DNA from: Leptospira sp. 96542
GTDB lineage: Bacteria > Spirochaetota > Leptospiria > Leptospirales > Leptospiraceae
Length of the DNA stretch: 64,000 nt
Direction of reading: 5' to 3'
NCBI GenBank assembly: GCA_029310945.1
Contig: JARJFC010000019.1
Coordinates: 1-64,000 of the forward strand
In this document: positions 39,186 through 48,023 of the stretch, piece by piece
How the letters are laid out: every line of letters begins with the position of its first letter
How positions within the stretch are numbered: the first letter of the stretch is position 1
Made by a program: the position numbers and the translations under genes
The notes under the pieces: model-generated
Seen by the model: the letters and a program-made list of their open reading frames with translations, nothing else
Told to the model about the DNA's origin: nothing
Databases searched by the model: none

Positions 39186-40103
39186 ATGCCAACTGCTTCG
39201 TATACGAATGAAGAAATTTTAAAAATAGTCAAAGACTGTGGTTCGGGTGACGAATCAGCTTTGCGCCGCTTTTTTGATCTTTATTCTCAAGACATTTACA
39301 ATTTTCCCATCCGCGTTTTCCATCTGACAGAGGATGATGCGAGTGATTATTATATTTACGCTTTTGAACGTTTAAAAACGGGCAAACGTTTTAAAAGTTT
39401 TGTGGGCAAATCCAGTTTCAAAACTTGGTTTTTTTCGGTTCTCCGAAATTTGCTCATCGATTGGCAGCGCACCAAAAGAGAGGTCAAAACCCAAACCATA
39501 TCCAAAGTCAACAAAGACGGGAAGGAATACAGCACCATCGAGGACGAACCAGACAAAAAAGCAGAGGCTATGGTTTCCGCTCTCGACACAACCATTCAGT
39601 TCAATGAGGTTTTGAAAGACATCAAAGTGGAAAACCGGGTTGTTTTCAAACTTTCGTTTATTTACTACCTACACCTCGACCCAGAAGAAGTTCAGTACAT
39701 TGCCACCAAAACAGAGCAATCGGAAGTGGAAGTCAAAATTGAAATTTTAAAACTCAGGGAGGATCTTTCTCTCCGAGAAGAAGAAAATTTGAAAATGGAA
39801 GATAAAATCACTTCTTTGTATTTGAATATTCTGGATTTAAAAGAACAGAAAAAATCCAAAACGCAAGGGGACTCTGTTGAAGCGACATATTACCGCGAAC
39901 GTTTGGATCATGCTTTGCATAAAAAATACGAACAGAGAAAGAAACTCATCGAAAAAAAACAAAAAGGTCATTTCCTCGTTCGTACCCCGTACAGGGAAAT
40001 CTCTCGTGTTTTAGGGATTTCCGAGGGTGGGGTGAGCGTTACCCTCCTCAGGGTCATGGAAAAAATCCAAAAAAAAATGCAAAATCTCAGTGGGGAAATG
40101 TAA
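39186..40103 (+). CDS. sigma-70 family (ECF-like) sigma factor with long central insert
   Basis: The 305-residue protein has a region 2 at about 20-100 (ALRRFFDLYSQDIYN, DASDYYIYAFERL, FKTWFFSVLRNLLIDW) and a region 4 helix-turn-helix at the C-terminus (TPYREISRVLGISEGGVSV). Between them lies a charged, mostly helical insert of about 150 residues. ECF factors are usually near 190 residues, so the insert is unusual and may be where a regulator binds. AGGAAAG precedes the ATG. The next gene starts 35 bases downstream, in an apparent operon with a CHAT protease. Confidence 0.85.
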   Translation: MPTASYTNEEILKIVKDCGSGDESALRRFFDLYSQDIYNFPIRVFHLTEDDASDYYIYAFERLKTGKRFKSFVGKSSFKTWFFSVLRNLLIDWQRTKREVKTQTISKVNKDGKEYSTIEDEPDKKAEAMVSALDTTIQFNEVLKDIKVENRVVFKLSFIYYLHLDPEEVQYIATKTEQSEVEVKIEILKLREDLSLREEENLKMEDKITSLYLNILDLKEQKKSKTQGDSVEATYYRERLDHALHKKYEQRKKLIEKKQKGHFLVRTPYREISRVLGISEGGVSVTLLRVMEKIQKKMQNLSGEM

Positions 40104-40138
40104 AATCCTTCGTCTTTATACTAAGGATGGGTAGTGAG

Positions 40139-40849
40139 ATGGACAGACAGAATGATATGAATGCATTACAAGAGCTGGCAGCTAGTTTTTTTGTTCGGGG
40201 CGAGTACCCTGATGAAGAGAGTTTGCTTGCGAACCCTGGTCTATCTGAGGCCTTCCTCCGTTGCGAAGAGGCATTTTTCCATACATTGCAAGCGGAGCCT
40301 GTTGGTTCTGATCCTTTTTCAGAAGAAATTGACCAAAAAACGTCCGAGCTCCTTTGGGGACGATCCCAGTATCCTTTACCAGCTTTTTTGCGAGAGTATA
40401 CAGATAAAAATCTTGGTCAACCGCAACAAAAAGACAATCTTATACTTCGTTTGAACCAAAAAGGCATCCAGGTCATCCAATCCCTTTTGGAATCAGTGCA
40501 GATCAAGGAAACTTGGGATCTCGCTCCTTCGCTCCGTGCCACAACTGCGGATGCTCTATCCTCTGAAAGCAACTCTGTCATTTTTGAAGAGACCACAAAC
40601 GAAAACCAAAAGTTCTACTACCAGATTGTAAAAGAAAACCAAACGGAAGTCTACCTTTCTGTCAAGGCAGAAGGAAACCCGAGTTTCCAACAAGTGAATT
40701 TGCGCAGGGACGGACGTTTCATTCTTTCCAATAAGGTGAATGCGGATGGGGCAGCAAGTTTTTCGGGTTTGCAACCAGGCAATTATACGATTGAGTTTCT
40801 GGGTTCAGGTAAATCAAAATCATTTGACTTATCCATACTACTCGGATAG
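40139..40849 (+). CDS. unknown cytosolic protein between sigma factor and CHAT protease
   Basis: ATG 40139 is favoured because AAGGA lies about eleven bases upstream; ATG 40127 is also possible. The product of about 236 residues has no signal or membrane helix. The N-terminal half is acidic and helical (MNALQELAASFFVRGEYPDE, with LLWGRSQYPLPAFL). The C-terminal part (about 155-236) is beta-rich and ends with GAASFSGLQPGNYTIEFLG, like transthyretin-like or carboxypeptidase-regulatory folds. I do not recognise a family. Its position suggests an anti-sigma factor, adaptor or protease substrate, which is inference. Confidence 0.6.
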   Translation: MDRQNDMNALQELAASFFVRGEYPDEESLLANPGLSEAFLRCEEAFFHTLQAEPVGSDPFSEEIDQKTSELLWGRSQYPLPAFLREYTDKNLGQPQQKDNLILRLNQKGIQVIQSLLESVQIKETWDLAPSLRATTADALSSESNSVIFEETTNENQKFYYQIVKENQTEVYLSVKAEGNPSFQQVNLRRDGRFILSNKVNADGAASFSGLQPGNYTIEFLGSGKSKSFDLSILLG

Positions 40850-40861
40850 ATTCATGAGAGG

Positions 40862-42679
40862 ATGCTCTCTCTCATCATTGACCGAGTCCAAAATGTAAAT
40901 ATCTTCAATGTCCTTGAAGACAATCTACCTGTCGAAGAATCCCATATCCAATCCACAATCGACGACGATCTAATTTTAGAGTATTTGAATGAAGTAGAGC
41001 GATTGGTTCATGTTTCCCAAGCGATCTTAACAAACCAAAACAATGTGCTCAATGCCGATATTCTGCAAGATCTGAAGGTTTTGGGTGAGACATTTTACCA
41101 ACAGTTTTTTCCTGAATCCATCATTGAAAAATTAAAAAACACAACCAAACGTAGCATTCATTTTAATATAGATCCGGCGTTGGCTCTTGTGCCTTGGGAG
41201 TTATTACACGACGGAAATTCATTTTTATCTGATCGGTTTCGCATCGGAAAAACAGTTCGAGGCGGGCTTCATAAATCTTCTTACCACGAAGACCAAAAAA
41301 TTAAGATGCTCATCATCGCTGATCCCACGGAAGACTTGCCCAATGCCCAAAAAGAAGGTGAGATACTTTTCACAACACTCAGTCAAAAGGTTCCTTCTCA
41401 TCTTTTGGAACTCGAATTCATTGGTGGTAAACAAGTCACCAAACTCAAGTTACTCTCTCTGATCAAAGACAAACATATCATCCATTATTCTGGTCATCTC
41501 CATTTTTCTGACGATAATTTGGAAAATGGTTGGTTGTTATCTGACGGAAAAGTACTCAAAGCACGAGAGATCAAATCTACTGGCATTGTTACTGATTTGG
41601 TATTTTCTAACTCTTGTATGTCGGCAAAATCTGCTGCAAAAAAATTAAATACGAGCATTCTAAACCAATATGCAGGCGCATTTTTGACTGCGGGTATCAA
41701 AACCTTTATCGGAACCAATTGGGAAATTTTGGACAATGAAAGAACCATTGATTTTACGGTTCGTTTTTATACATATTTGTTTTCTGATAAATCTGTGGGT
41801 GAGTCATTGTTTTTAACGAAAGAATACGCTCGTAGAAACTACCAGACACACGACCTAACATGGGCTAACTATTCATTGTATGGCAATCCAGATTTTTTAA
41901 TGTTTGCCAAAGAAAAGAAAATATTACCATCCCAAAAAGTTTTGAATCCAACATCTGTTTTTGAGTTTTATCCTTCGCCCATTGCAACTTCCTATTCCAA
42001 GTTCAGTATGGCTCAAAAAGTAAGAGTGGTGGAATGGGCAAACATTCTAAATCTCATCCAGGTTTTTGAATCAATTTCACAAGTTGTGGGTATGATCGTT
42101 TTCAGTGATCATACTTCTCATTCAATGAACAAATATATCCCAAATAACCCTGATGATGCAGTTAAAATCAAAAAATGGTGGGAATTAATATACAGTTGTG
42201 TTTGGGATTTCCAAAAATTAAAAATCACTAGTATCGTAGAAAGTATCATCCCTATTTTACATGAACAAAAGGAAACTATTTTTAAGATCATTGGATGGAT
42301 TGAGTGTTGGGAAAATAAACTTCCTACCAAAGAGGAAATAGAATCTTACCAAATCATTTTGCAGTTTTTTATAGAAAACATGTTACTCGAATTTTCGGAA
42401 TTAGAAAAAATAAGTATCCTTCTTGTATCAGAAAACCAGACAGCACATTATTATTTTAAAGGAACGAAACCAACATTTTTGTTTTCCTCTCCGCAAGGGG
42501 CAAAAGATAAACTGAGTGAACAATTGAACCAACACAAAGGAAGTTTGGTTCTTTTACACGAAAAAAAGAAATACGTAATTCCATTTCTAACCTATTTCAA
42601 AGAAAAAAAAGACTCAAACGAATACGAACTTGTGTTCAACGGTATGGTTCCTTTTTTGTCGGAGCAAAATAAAATTTGA
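40862..42679 (+). CDS. CHAT-domain (caspase-like) protease
   Basis: The 605-residue protein has a CHAT domain at about 95-350. Signatures are LALVPWELLHDG, HYSGHLHF (catalytic His 212), LVFSNSCMSA (catalytic Cys 252) and YAGAFLTAGIKTFIGTNW, ending with WANYSLYGNPDF. The region after about 370 is alpha-helical and unknown. No membrane segment is seen. CHAT proteases are clan CD relatives of caspases and separase that act in signalling or defence systems. It starts thirteen bases after the preceding gene and its stop overlaps the next start by four bases, so it belongs to the sigma-factor operon. Confidence 0.9.
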   Translation: MLSLIIDRVQNVNIFNVLEDNLPVEESHIQSTIDDDLILEYLNEVERLVHVSQAILTNQNNVLNADILQDLKVLGETFYQQFFPESIIEKLKNTTKRSIHFNIDPALALVPWELLHDGNSFLSDRFRIGKTVRGGLHKSSYHEDQKIKMLIIADPTEDLPNAQKEGEILFTTLSQKVPSHLLELEFIGGKQVTKLKLLSLIKDKHIIHYSGHLHFSDDNLENGWLLSDGKVLKAREIKSTGIVTDLVFSNSCMSAKSAAKKLNTSILNQYAGAFLTAGIKTFIGTNWEILDNERTIDFTVRFYTYLFSDKSVGESLFLTKEYARRNYQTHDLTWANYSLYGNPDFLMFAKEKKILPSQKVLNPTSVFEFYPSPIATSYSKFSMAQKVRVVEWANILNLIQVFESISQVVGMIVFSDHTSHSMNKYIPNNPDDAVKIKKWWELIYSCVWDFQKLKITSIVESIIPILHEQKETIFKIIGWIECWENKLPTKEEIESYQIILQFFIENMLLEFSELEKISILLVSENQTAHYYFKGTKPTFLFSSPQGAKDKLSEQLNQHKGSLVLLHEKKKYVIPFLTYFKEKKDSNEYELVFNGMVPFLSEQNKI

Positions 42680-43380
42680 GTTTATGCCATCCTGAACTTG
42701 GATCGGTATCTTGCGGATCTTGTTGTGGTTTATTCAATTTAAAACTAACCATCCCTGAATTCAAAAAAATCTTACAAGACCGAACGGAACTTTTCCGATC
42801 CACAGTCAATTTCCAAGTAAGGCATAGTTTTCCCATTTACCGAAAGGAAAGAGAAACCGTGGAAGCAAATTATCCGAAAGAGGATGAAATGACTTACAAT
42901 TGCCCTTTTTTAGGTTATGTGGACGAAAACAATAATCGTATAGGATGTATGATCCACCCAGTGTTTACAGGGGATCCCAAAAGCCAAAATTTTTCCTTTT
43001 ATGGTACCTCAATTTGCCAAACCTATGATTGTAAAAATAAAGAATCTATTTTAACAGAAAAATGGGAGTCGCTTTTTGTTGAAATTGCAAAAGATTCAGT
43101 CCAGTATAGTTTTTTATCTGCGGATCATATCTTTTGTTATGTGATCGAAAGATTTTTTGCTCTCCATTCTTTGACAATGGATGTGATGTTTTCTAAATAC
43201 CGAACTGAACTAATATCTGTGTTCTTGGCTCGTTTGGAAAAAACGGAAAATTTACATTTAACATCTTTCGAGATTAATTACGATTCGTTCGGTGGTTTAG
43301 AGGAAGTGGTGTCGTATTTAAAAAAAGAATTAGGTGATGTTTATTTCAGTTTAGAAGGGCTGGGGAAGCCTAATCACTAG
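42676..43380 (+). CDS. cysteine-cluster protein translationally coupled to CHAT gene
   Basis: The start is TTG 42676 inside TTGA, which overlaps the CHAT stop. The 234-residue protein begins with a Cys-rich segment (LCHPELGSVSCGSCCGLFN), then CPFLG, GCMIHP and CQTYDCK. That is about eight cysteines plus a His, consistent with an Fe-S or zinc cluster like YkgJ-type proteins. The C-terminal half is helical. No function can be assigned. The overlap makes it part of the sigma/CHAT operon; a redox or metal sensor would be a natural guess. Confidence 0.65.
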   Translation: MSLCHPELGSVSCGSCCGLFNLKLTIPEFKKILQDRTELFRSTVNFQVRHSFPIYRKERETVEANYPKEDEMTYNCPFLGYVDENNNRIGCMIHPVFTGDPKSQNFSFYGTSICQTYDCKNKESILTEKWESLFVEIAKDSVQYSFLSADHIFCYVIERFFALHSLTMDVMFSKYRTELISVFLARLEKTENLHLTSFEINYDSFGGLEEVVSYLKKELGDVYFSLEGLGKPNH

Positions 43381-43395
43381 GTATGAATAAAAAAT

Positions 43396-43426
43396 GCTCT
43401 GGACCTGCACTTGCAAAACCCAGAGC
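43396..43426 (-). terminator. intrinsic terminator of the phasin-like gene
   Basis: GCTCTGG (43396-43402) pairs with CCAGAGC (43420-43426). On the minus strand the stem is followed by a T-rich run (complement of 43385-43394). It lies just past the phasin-like stop and could also stop the converging CHAT operon. Confidence 0.7.
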
Positions 43427-43439
43427 TTCTTAAAAATTG

Positions 43440-43706
43440 TTATGCTTTTGGAGTAACCGAAGCTACTTTTTCTTTTGCATCAGCAAGTGCTGTGTTAGCT
43501 TTGCCAACGAGAGTTTCTACTTGAACCAAACCTTCTTGGAGGTATTTTCTCAAGTTTACAGAAACTTCACTTTGGTCTTGGGCACCTTTTGCTGCCAAAG
43601 TTTGGAATTCAGAACTGATGGTAGAAATCGCTTTTTCAGCCTCTACTTTCACTGTGTTCACTGCGCCAAGGATGAAGTTCAATCCGTCTTTTACTTGTTG
43701 TTCCAT
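43440..43706 (-). CDS. phasin-like small helical protein
   Basis: The 88-residue protein is fully alpha-helical and amphipathic, with Ala/Val/Glu-rich heptads (LNFILGAVNTVKVEAEKAI, LVGKANTALADAKEKV) and no Cys or Trp. This resembles the phasin-related proteins that coat polyhydroxyalkanoate granules. AGAGG lies before the ATG, a TTGACC -35-like box on the minus strand maps to 43774-43779, and twin palindromes overlap the promoter. No PHA synthase is in the window. The family call is by pattern; a generic small coiled-coil protein is the alternative. Confidence 0.7.
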   Translation of the reverse strand: MEQQVKDGLNFILGAVNTVKVEAEKAISTISSEFQTLAAKGAQDQSEVSVNLRKYLQEGLVQVETLVGKANTALADAKEKVASVTPKA

Positions 43707-43731
43707 TTTCGTTTCCTCTTTTCGTTTTCAT

Positions 43732-43768
43732 TTGTGCGTTGCACAACTCCTTTTTGTGCGCTGCACAT
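43732..43768 (-). promoter_or_regulatory. twin palindromic operator in the phasin-like promoter
   Basis: Two near-identical palindromes, TTGTGC-GTT-GCACAA (43732-43746) and TTGTGC-GCT-GCACAT (43754-43768), have centres 22 bases apart, about two helical turns. The second lies directly beside the TTGACC box (43774-43779, minus strand). The TGC-N3-GCA core resembles sites reported for the PHA regulator PhaR at phasin promoters. Binding protein is inferred. Confidence 0.6.
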
Positions 43769-43824
43769 GAAATGGTCAAGGTTTTTTTTTCTATTTTTCT
43801 CCCCGTACCGAATTTTTTTGGACT

Positions 43825-44898
43825 ATGCCCCAAGCCCAATTCCGCCCCATCCAGTGGAAATCCACCCATTTAGAACTCCTCGACCAAAGAGCCTTGCCTG
43901 AAAAAAAAGAATTTTTGAGGATCGAATCGGTAAAAGATACAATTATGGCCATTCGTGAAATGGCCGTTAGGGGAGCACCCGCCATTGCCATCACAGGCGT
44001 TTTCGGTTTGGTACTCGGTGCACGGGCACTGAAAGGGGAAGTAAAACCTGAAACTCTAAATTCCCTTTTGGAGGAAGTTCTCCATTCACGCCCCACTGCG
44101 GTTAATTTAAGTTTTGCTCTGAGAGAATGCCAAAAGAAAGCAACGAACGCCTCAACTTGGGAAGAATTGTCTCGTTTATGGGAAAGTTATGCTTTGGAGA
44201 TGATGGATTTTGACTTGGAATCCAACACCAAACTAGGATTCAATGGTGCAAATCTCATTGATACAGGGAAAAACGAATATCATATCATCACCCATTGTAA
44301 TACAGGAGCTTTGGCCACGGCAGGGCATGGAACAGCGCTCGGAGTCATTCGTAGTTTGCGAGATTTGGGAAAAAAGGTAATTGTGTATGCCGATGAAACC
44401 CGTCCTTTTTTACAGGGATCTCGACTCACTGCTTTCGAGATGATGGAAGAGGGCATCGAATGTTACATCATCACTGATGGGATGAGTGGTTGGCTTATGC
44501 AGAATAGACCCATTGACGCTGTGATCGTTGGTTGCGACCGTGTGGCCAAAAATGGGGATACCGCCAATAAGATTGGGACTTATAATTTGGCAATTGTTGC
44601 AGGAGAACACTCTGTACCTTTTTATGTCTGCGCAACCAAGGATAGTTTTGATTTGAGTTTGGAATCGGGAAAAAAAATTCCGATTGAGATGCGAAAGGAA
44701 GAGGAGGTCACTCGGTTTGATTTTTTGAAATTAAAAAACGGTGAATATCTCATTCCAGAAGGCAAAACTGCCCCCAAAGGAGCCCGGGCGCTCAACCCAT
44801 CGTTTGATGTGACTGACCACAAATGGATCAAATCTTTTGTTACAGAATTGGGTTGTTTTCCGCCAGAAGAAATACCCAGCCGTCTAAATTCAGTATGA
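43825..44898 (+). CDS. mtnA: S-methyl-5-thioribose-1-phosphate isomerase
   Basis: The 357-residue protein has MtnA/eIF2B-like motifs: MAVRGAPAIAITGVFG, THCNTGALATAGHGTALG (catalytic Cys), VYADETRPFLQGSRLTAFE and GCDRVAKNGDTANKIGTY (catalytic Asp). It converts methylthioribose-1-phosphate to methylthioribulose-1-phosphate in methionine salvage, the pathway that also uses mtnC at 13565. The stop overlaps the msrA start (ATGA), so the two methionine-related genes are translationally coupled. Confidence 0.95.
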   Translation: MPQAQFRPIQWKSTHLELLDQRALPEKKEFLRIESVKDTIMAIREMAVRGAPAIAITGVFGLVLGARALKGEVKPETLNSLLEEVLHSRPTAVNLSFALRECQKKATNASTWEELSRLWESYALEMMDFDLESNTKLGFNGANLIDTGKNEYHIITHCNTGALATAGHGTALGVIRSLRDLGKKVIVYADETRPFLQGSRLTAFEMMEEGIECYIITDGMSGWLMQNRPIDAVIVGCDRVAKNGDTANKIGTYNLAIVAGEHSVPFYVCATKDSFDLSLESGKKIPIEMRKEEEVTRFDFLKLKNGEYLIPEGKTAPKGARALNPSFDVTDHKWIKSFVTELGCFPPEEIPSRLNSV

Positions 44899-45401
44899 TG
44901 GAAACGATTACATTGGGCGGTGGGTGTTTTTGGTGTACGGAAGCTGTGTATTTGCGGTTGCCGGGAGTGAAATCTGTGGTTTCGGGTTATGCAGGTGGTT
45001 CGTCAAAAAATCCTACTTACAAAGAAATTTGTACAGGAACCACGGGGCATGCAGAAGTAATCCGAGTTGAATTTGACCCAGAAGTGATTGGTCTTTCGAA
45101 AATATTAGAGGTGTTTTGGTTGTCTCATGACCCGACCACACTCAACAGGCAAGGGAACGATATAGGAACCCAATATCGTTCTGTGGTCTTTTATGAAAAT
45201 GAAACCCAAAAAGAAATTGTTTTAGAATCCAAACGCCAACATGCGTTTTTATACCCTGATCCCATAGTGACGGAAGTATCTCCCATTCCTCAATTTTATC
45301 CAGCAGAGGACTATCACCAAAATTTTTTCGAACTCAATCCGAACAATCCGTACTGTAATTATGTGATTCCATCAAAATTGAAAAAACTTGGGCTTCTATA
45401 G
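44895..45401 (+). CDS. msrA: peptide methionine (S)-sulfoxide reductase
   Basis: ATG 44895 overlaps the mtnA stop; an upstream in-frame start at 44823 would add residues from within mtnA. The product of 168 residues begins with the active-site motif GGGCFWCTEAVY and has YAGG, GHAEVIRVEFDP, DPTTLNRQGNDIGTQYRS and FYPAEDYHQNF, all typical of MsrA. A C-terminal Cys (NPYCNY) may be the resolving residue. It repairs oxidised methionine. Confidence 0.95.
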   Translation: MMETITLGGGCFWCTEAVYLRLPGVKSVVSGYAGGSSKNPTYKEICTGTTGHAEVIRVEFDPEVIGLSKILEVFWLSHDPTTLNRQGNDIGTQYRSVVFYENETQKEIVLESKRQHAFLYPDPIVTEVSPIPQFYPAEDYHQNFFELNPNNPYCNYVIPSKLKKLGLL

Positions 45402-45462
45402 ATTGTCCCGAAAACTGATTCATTAAACCTCTTTCCTTTGGGTGTACTGTTCAGCGTTCGGT

Positions 45463-46944
45463 TCATTTCCCTTTGAATGCAGTGAGTAAGGCTTTGTCTT
45501 GGTTTGGGAAAAAATTCATCACAAAGGAGGATTGTGCTTTTGTGATTTTCTCAATTTGCCTACGGTATTTGATTACGGCTCCAGGGTGAGCCGTGTTTCG
45601 AACCACGACCTTCACATTATCAGAGTTATAACGTGAACCTTTGAGTTCTTCTATTTTTAAACGAAGTAGTTCAAGTGTTTTGGATTTTTTTTGGTAAGCA
45701 TCAAAAATTTCTTTGAATTTTTCTTTGCGAGTTTCATCCAATTTTCCTCGGCTCCTTTGGACCACTTCTTTGATCTTTTGGATTTCAGGCACAAGGGCTT
45801 CGAGCTCTTTTTCAAGCTCTCCTAATCGACTACTTCCTTCCGTAAATAACCTGTCATTTTTATAATGGAATCCAACCTCAACCACAGTGTCCATTTGCGC
45901 GCTGGAACCGAGGGAAGAAACGGTGATACCTTGGTAAGAAAGGATCTCTGAACCGATGATGGAAGAAGAATCACCAGTGAGGATGATATTTCCCAAACAA
46001 TTGATTTTACTTCCCAAAATAAAATTTTCAACCAAACAATCGCCATCAATTTCGAGGTGAGCATTTTCAATGAACTTGGCACGTAAGTCACCTTTCACTC
46101 GGATGACTCCTTTGGCTTTGGCTTTGACACCACCTTTCACTTCTAAATCTTCACCAACCGTTACGTCGGATGATTCGATGTTTCCATCCAAATAGAGTGA
46201 ACCATGACAAAGAACAACAGCCCCTTCTTCGATGGTGCCTTTGACTCGAATGGTACCGTCAAAATTGATATTACCTGTGCCCAGACCAATGTTGGATTCG
46301 ATATTTAATTCAGAGGAAACTGTGAGAGAATTGTCTGTGGAGAATACGGCACCACTGAGAGCCGCATAATACTCCTTTAATTGTCTACCAGGTTTTTCTG
46401 CATCTTCGATTGTTTTAGGTAAAATATTCTTCCCAAGTGTTAGGCGAGGTCTGTCAATTGGGTTGGGATAAATTGGATTTCCATAAACATCGATTCCTTG
46501 TTCCCCAGCGATACCTTCGAAGAGAGTTGCTAATTTTTCACCTTCTTTCACATGGACATATTTGTTGATGTTACGAAAATCTGCAGACCCATCGTCTTTT
46601 AACACAACCCGTTGTGCTCTTGGAAAATAAAATTTGATCCACCCGTTTTCACCTTGTTTGGCGGGGGTACCTTGTGCCACAATCATGGTAAAATCTTCTT
46701 TTACTTGGTTGTTATCTTTTAAAATTTTGATAATGGAATTGGCCGCTTCATCCACATTTTTCATTAAAATCCGGTCACGGTGGATGGTTGCTTTGTCAAT
46801 GGCTTCATAAATTAATATATTACTCATCCCTCCACCCATAAGCCACATGGGTTTTGCTACCAATGTAGCGGTGAGCTTGTCATCAGAAACCTGTATTTTG
46901 AGTCCCCGATCCGGGTTGAATTCTGGGGGAATTTTTTGGTCCAT
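45463..46944 (-). CDS. FapA/DUF342 family protein
   Basis: The 493-residue protein has a FapA N-terminal domain (about 10-170; AQGTPAKQGENGWIKF) and a beta-helical central domain (about 180-350) with repeated short hexapeptide-like turns (GTIRVKGTIEEGAVV, GDLRAKFIENAHLEIDGD). A coiled coil follows (about 365-430). FapA proteins form polymeric or scaffold-like structures and in some bacteria affect motility or polarity; no enzyme is apparent. It ends a minus-strand set with an alpha/beta hydrolase, a CheX-like protein and a GAF-like membrane protein. Confidence 0.85.
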   Translation of the reverse strand: MDQKIPPEFNPDRGLKIQVSDDKLTATLVAKPMWLMGGGMSNILIYEAIDKATIHRDRILMKNVDEAANSIIKILKDNNQVKEDFTMIVAQGTPAKQGENGWIKFYFPRAQRVVLKDDGSADFRNINKYVHVKEGEKLATLFEGIAGEQGIDVYGNPIYPNPIDRPRLTLGKNILPKTIEDAEKPGRQLKEYYAALSGAVFSTDNSLTVSSELNIESNIGLGTGNINFDGTIRVKGTIEEGAVVLCHGSLYLDGNIESSDVTVGEDLEVKGGVKAKAKGVIRVKGDLRAKFIENAHLEIDGDCLVENFILGSKINCLGNIILTGDSSSIIGSEILSYQGITVSSLGSSAQMDTVVEVGFHYKNDRLFTEGSSRLGELEKELEALVPEIQKIKEVVQRSRGKLDETRKEKFKEIFDAYQKKSKTLELLRLKIEELKGSRYNSDNVKVVVRNTAHPGAVIKYRRQIEKITKAQSSFVMNFFPNQDKALLTAFKGK

Positions 46945-46988
46945 TCTACTACAATTGTCGGCAAATTTCTAAGGGAAATCTAGCATTT

Positions 46989-48014
46989 CTACGCATTTAG
47001 CCAATCAATAAAACAACCGAAGGTTTCTAAAAGTGCAGGAACCCCGAAAATTTGTGAATGGAGGGGCAGGCTATCCCCATGTGTGAGGGCAGTGGAAGTC
47101 CGGAAAGTATAAGTTATGTCTAACATTTCGAAGATTTGCGCCAATTTCCCAGATTCCAATGGAGAAATGACGGGGTCATCGGCTCCGTGGAGGAGGGAAA
47201 CAGGTGATTTTAAGGATTTGATTTGGTAAAATGGGGAAAGTTGGGTGGGCAGATCACCCACAACGCCAAGGATGTCGTCGCCCAGTTTTTTTCGGAATGA
47301 TTCGGAGGATTCGAATTCTTTGAAAAAATTTTGAGCATTTTTAGATGTTTTGGCCAAAAGTTTGGGAGCGAGAGGCTCTGGTCTGCGCAAGCCATTGTCC
47401 AGAGCCGCTTCGTAAAACACGTGTTCTAATTCGTTATTTAGATCTGGACTCAATCTACGAAACATATTGTACAAAACCACCAAAACACCGTAGGTATCTT
47501 TATCATAATTTTGAAATACAAATTTGACCGTATCATTAAAATCACAATAAGAACCAATGAGCATCATGGATTTGAGATTTGAACGGGCCGTATTTCTGGA
47601 TGCAGCGATGAGACCCATACCACCAGAGAAACTAGCAGATAAATAACCAAATTGCTCGCCATTGTACAGGTGTTTGACTGTCGGAATTTCGAAAATTAGA
47701 TTTTGGATATGAGAAATTGTTTTTGGATCGATAAGTAAACCTTTGACTTCATTTAATTCAGGTAAAATGACACTAAAATTACAATGAGCAAAATTAATGG
47801 ATAGATCTATGATACGAGGATCGTCGATACCCATCACACTCATTCCGTGTTGGATGTAAATCCCAGGGAGTGAATTTGGATTTTTTCCTAACGGAAAAAA
47901 ATGGAAGGCTCTTGTTCCGGAAGGTAGGTAGATTTCCCTTTGTTCCACCTTTTTATTTTTGATGAAACCGGAGTAGGCTAAAATGAGTGGTAAAGCCGAA
48001 AGTTGTGCTTTCAT
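46989..48014 (-). CDS. alpha/beta hydrolase
   Basis: The 341-residue protein fits the alpha/beta-hydrolase fold. The nucleophile elbow is LSASFSGGMG, with Ser in the S-x-S-x-G-like turn. LLHGADDPVISP holds the acid Asp and LTHGDSL the His. The N-terminus lacks a clear signal. It starts 10 bases after the CheX-like gene. Substrate is unknown; an esterase or lipase-like activity is the safest description. Confidence 0.8.
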   Translation of the reverse strand: MKAQLSALPLILAYSGFIKNKKVEQREIYLPSGTRAFHFFPLGKNPNSLPGIYIQHGMSVMGIDDPRIIDLSINFAHCNFSVILPELNEVKGLLIDPKTISHIQNLIFEIPTVKHLYNGEQFGYLSASFSGGMGLIAASRNTARSNLKSMMLIGSYCDFNDTVKFVFQNYDKDTYGVLVVLYNMFRRLSPDLNNELEHVFYEAALDNGLRRPEPLAPKLLAKTSKNAQNFFKEFESSESFRKKLGDDILGVVGDLPTQLSPFYQIKSLKSPVSLLHGADDPVISPLESGKLAQIFEMLDITYTFRTSTALTHGDSLPLHSQIFGVPALLETFGCFIDWLNA

Positions 48015-48023
48015 ACAGAATGG

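Noticed and set aside
43437..43901. 154-residue plus-strand frame, Phe/Ser-rich
   Set aside because: It runs antisense to the phasin-like gene and into mtnA, and crosses the terminator/operator region; no homology features.
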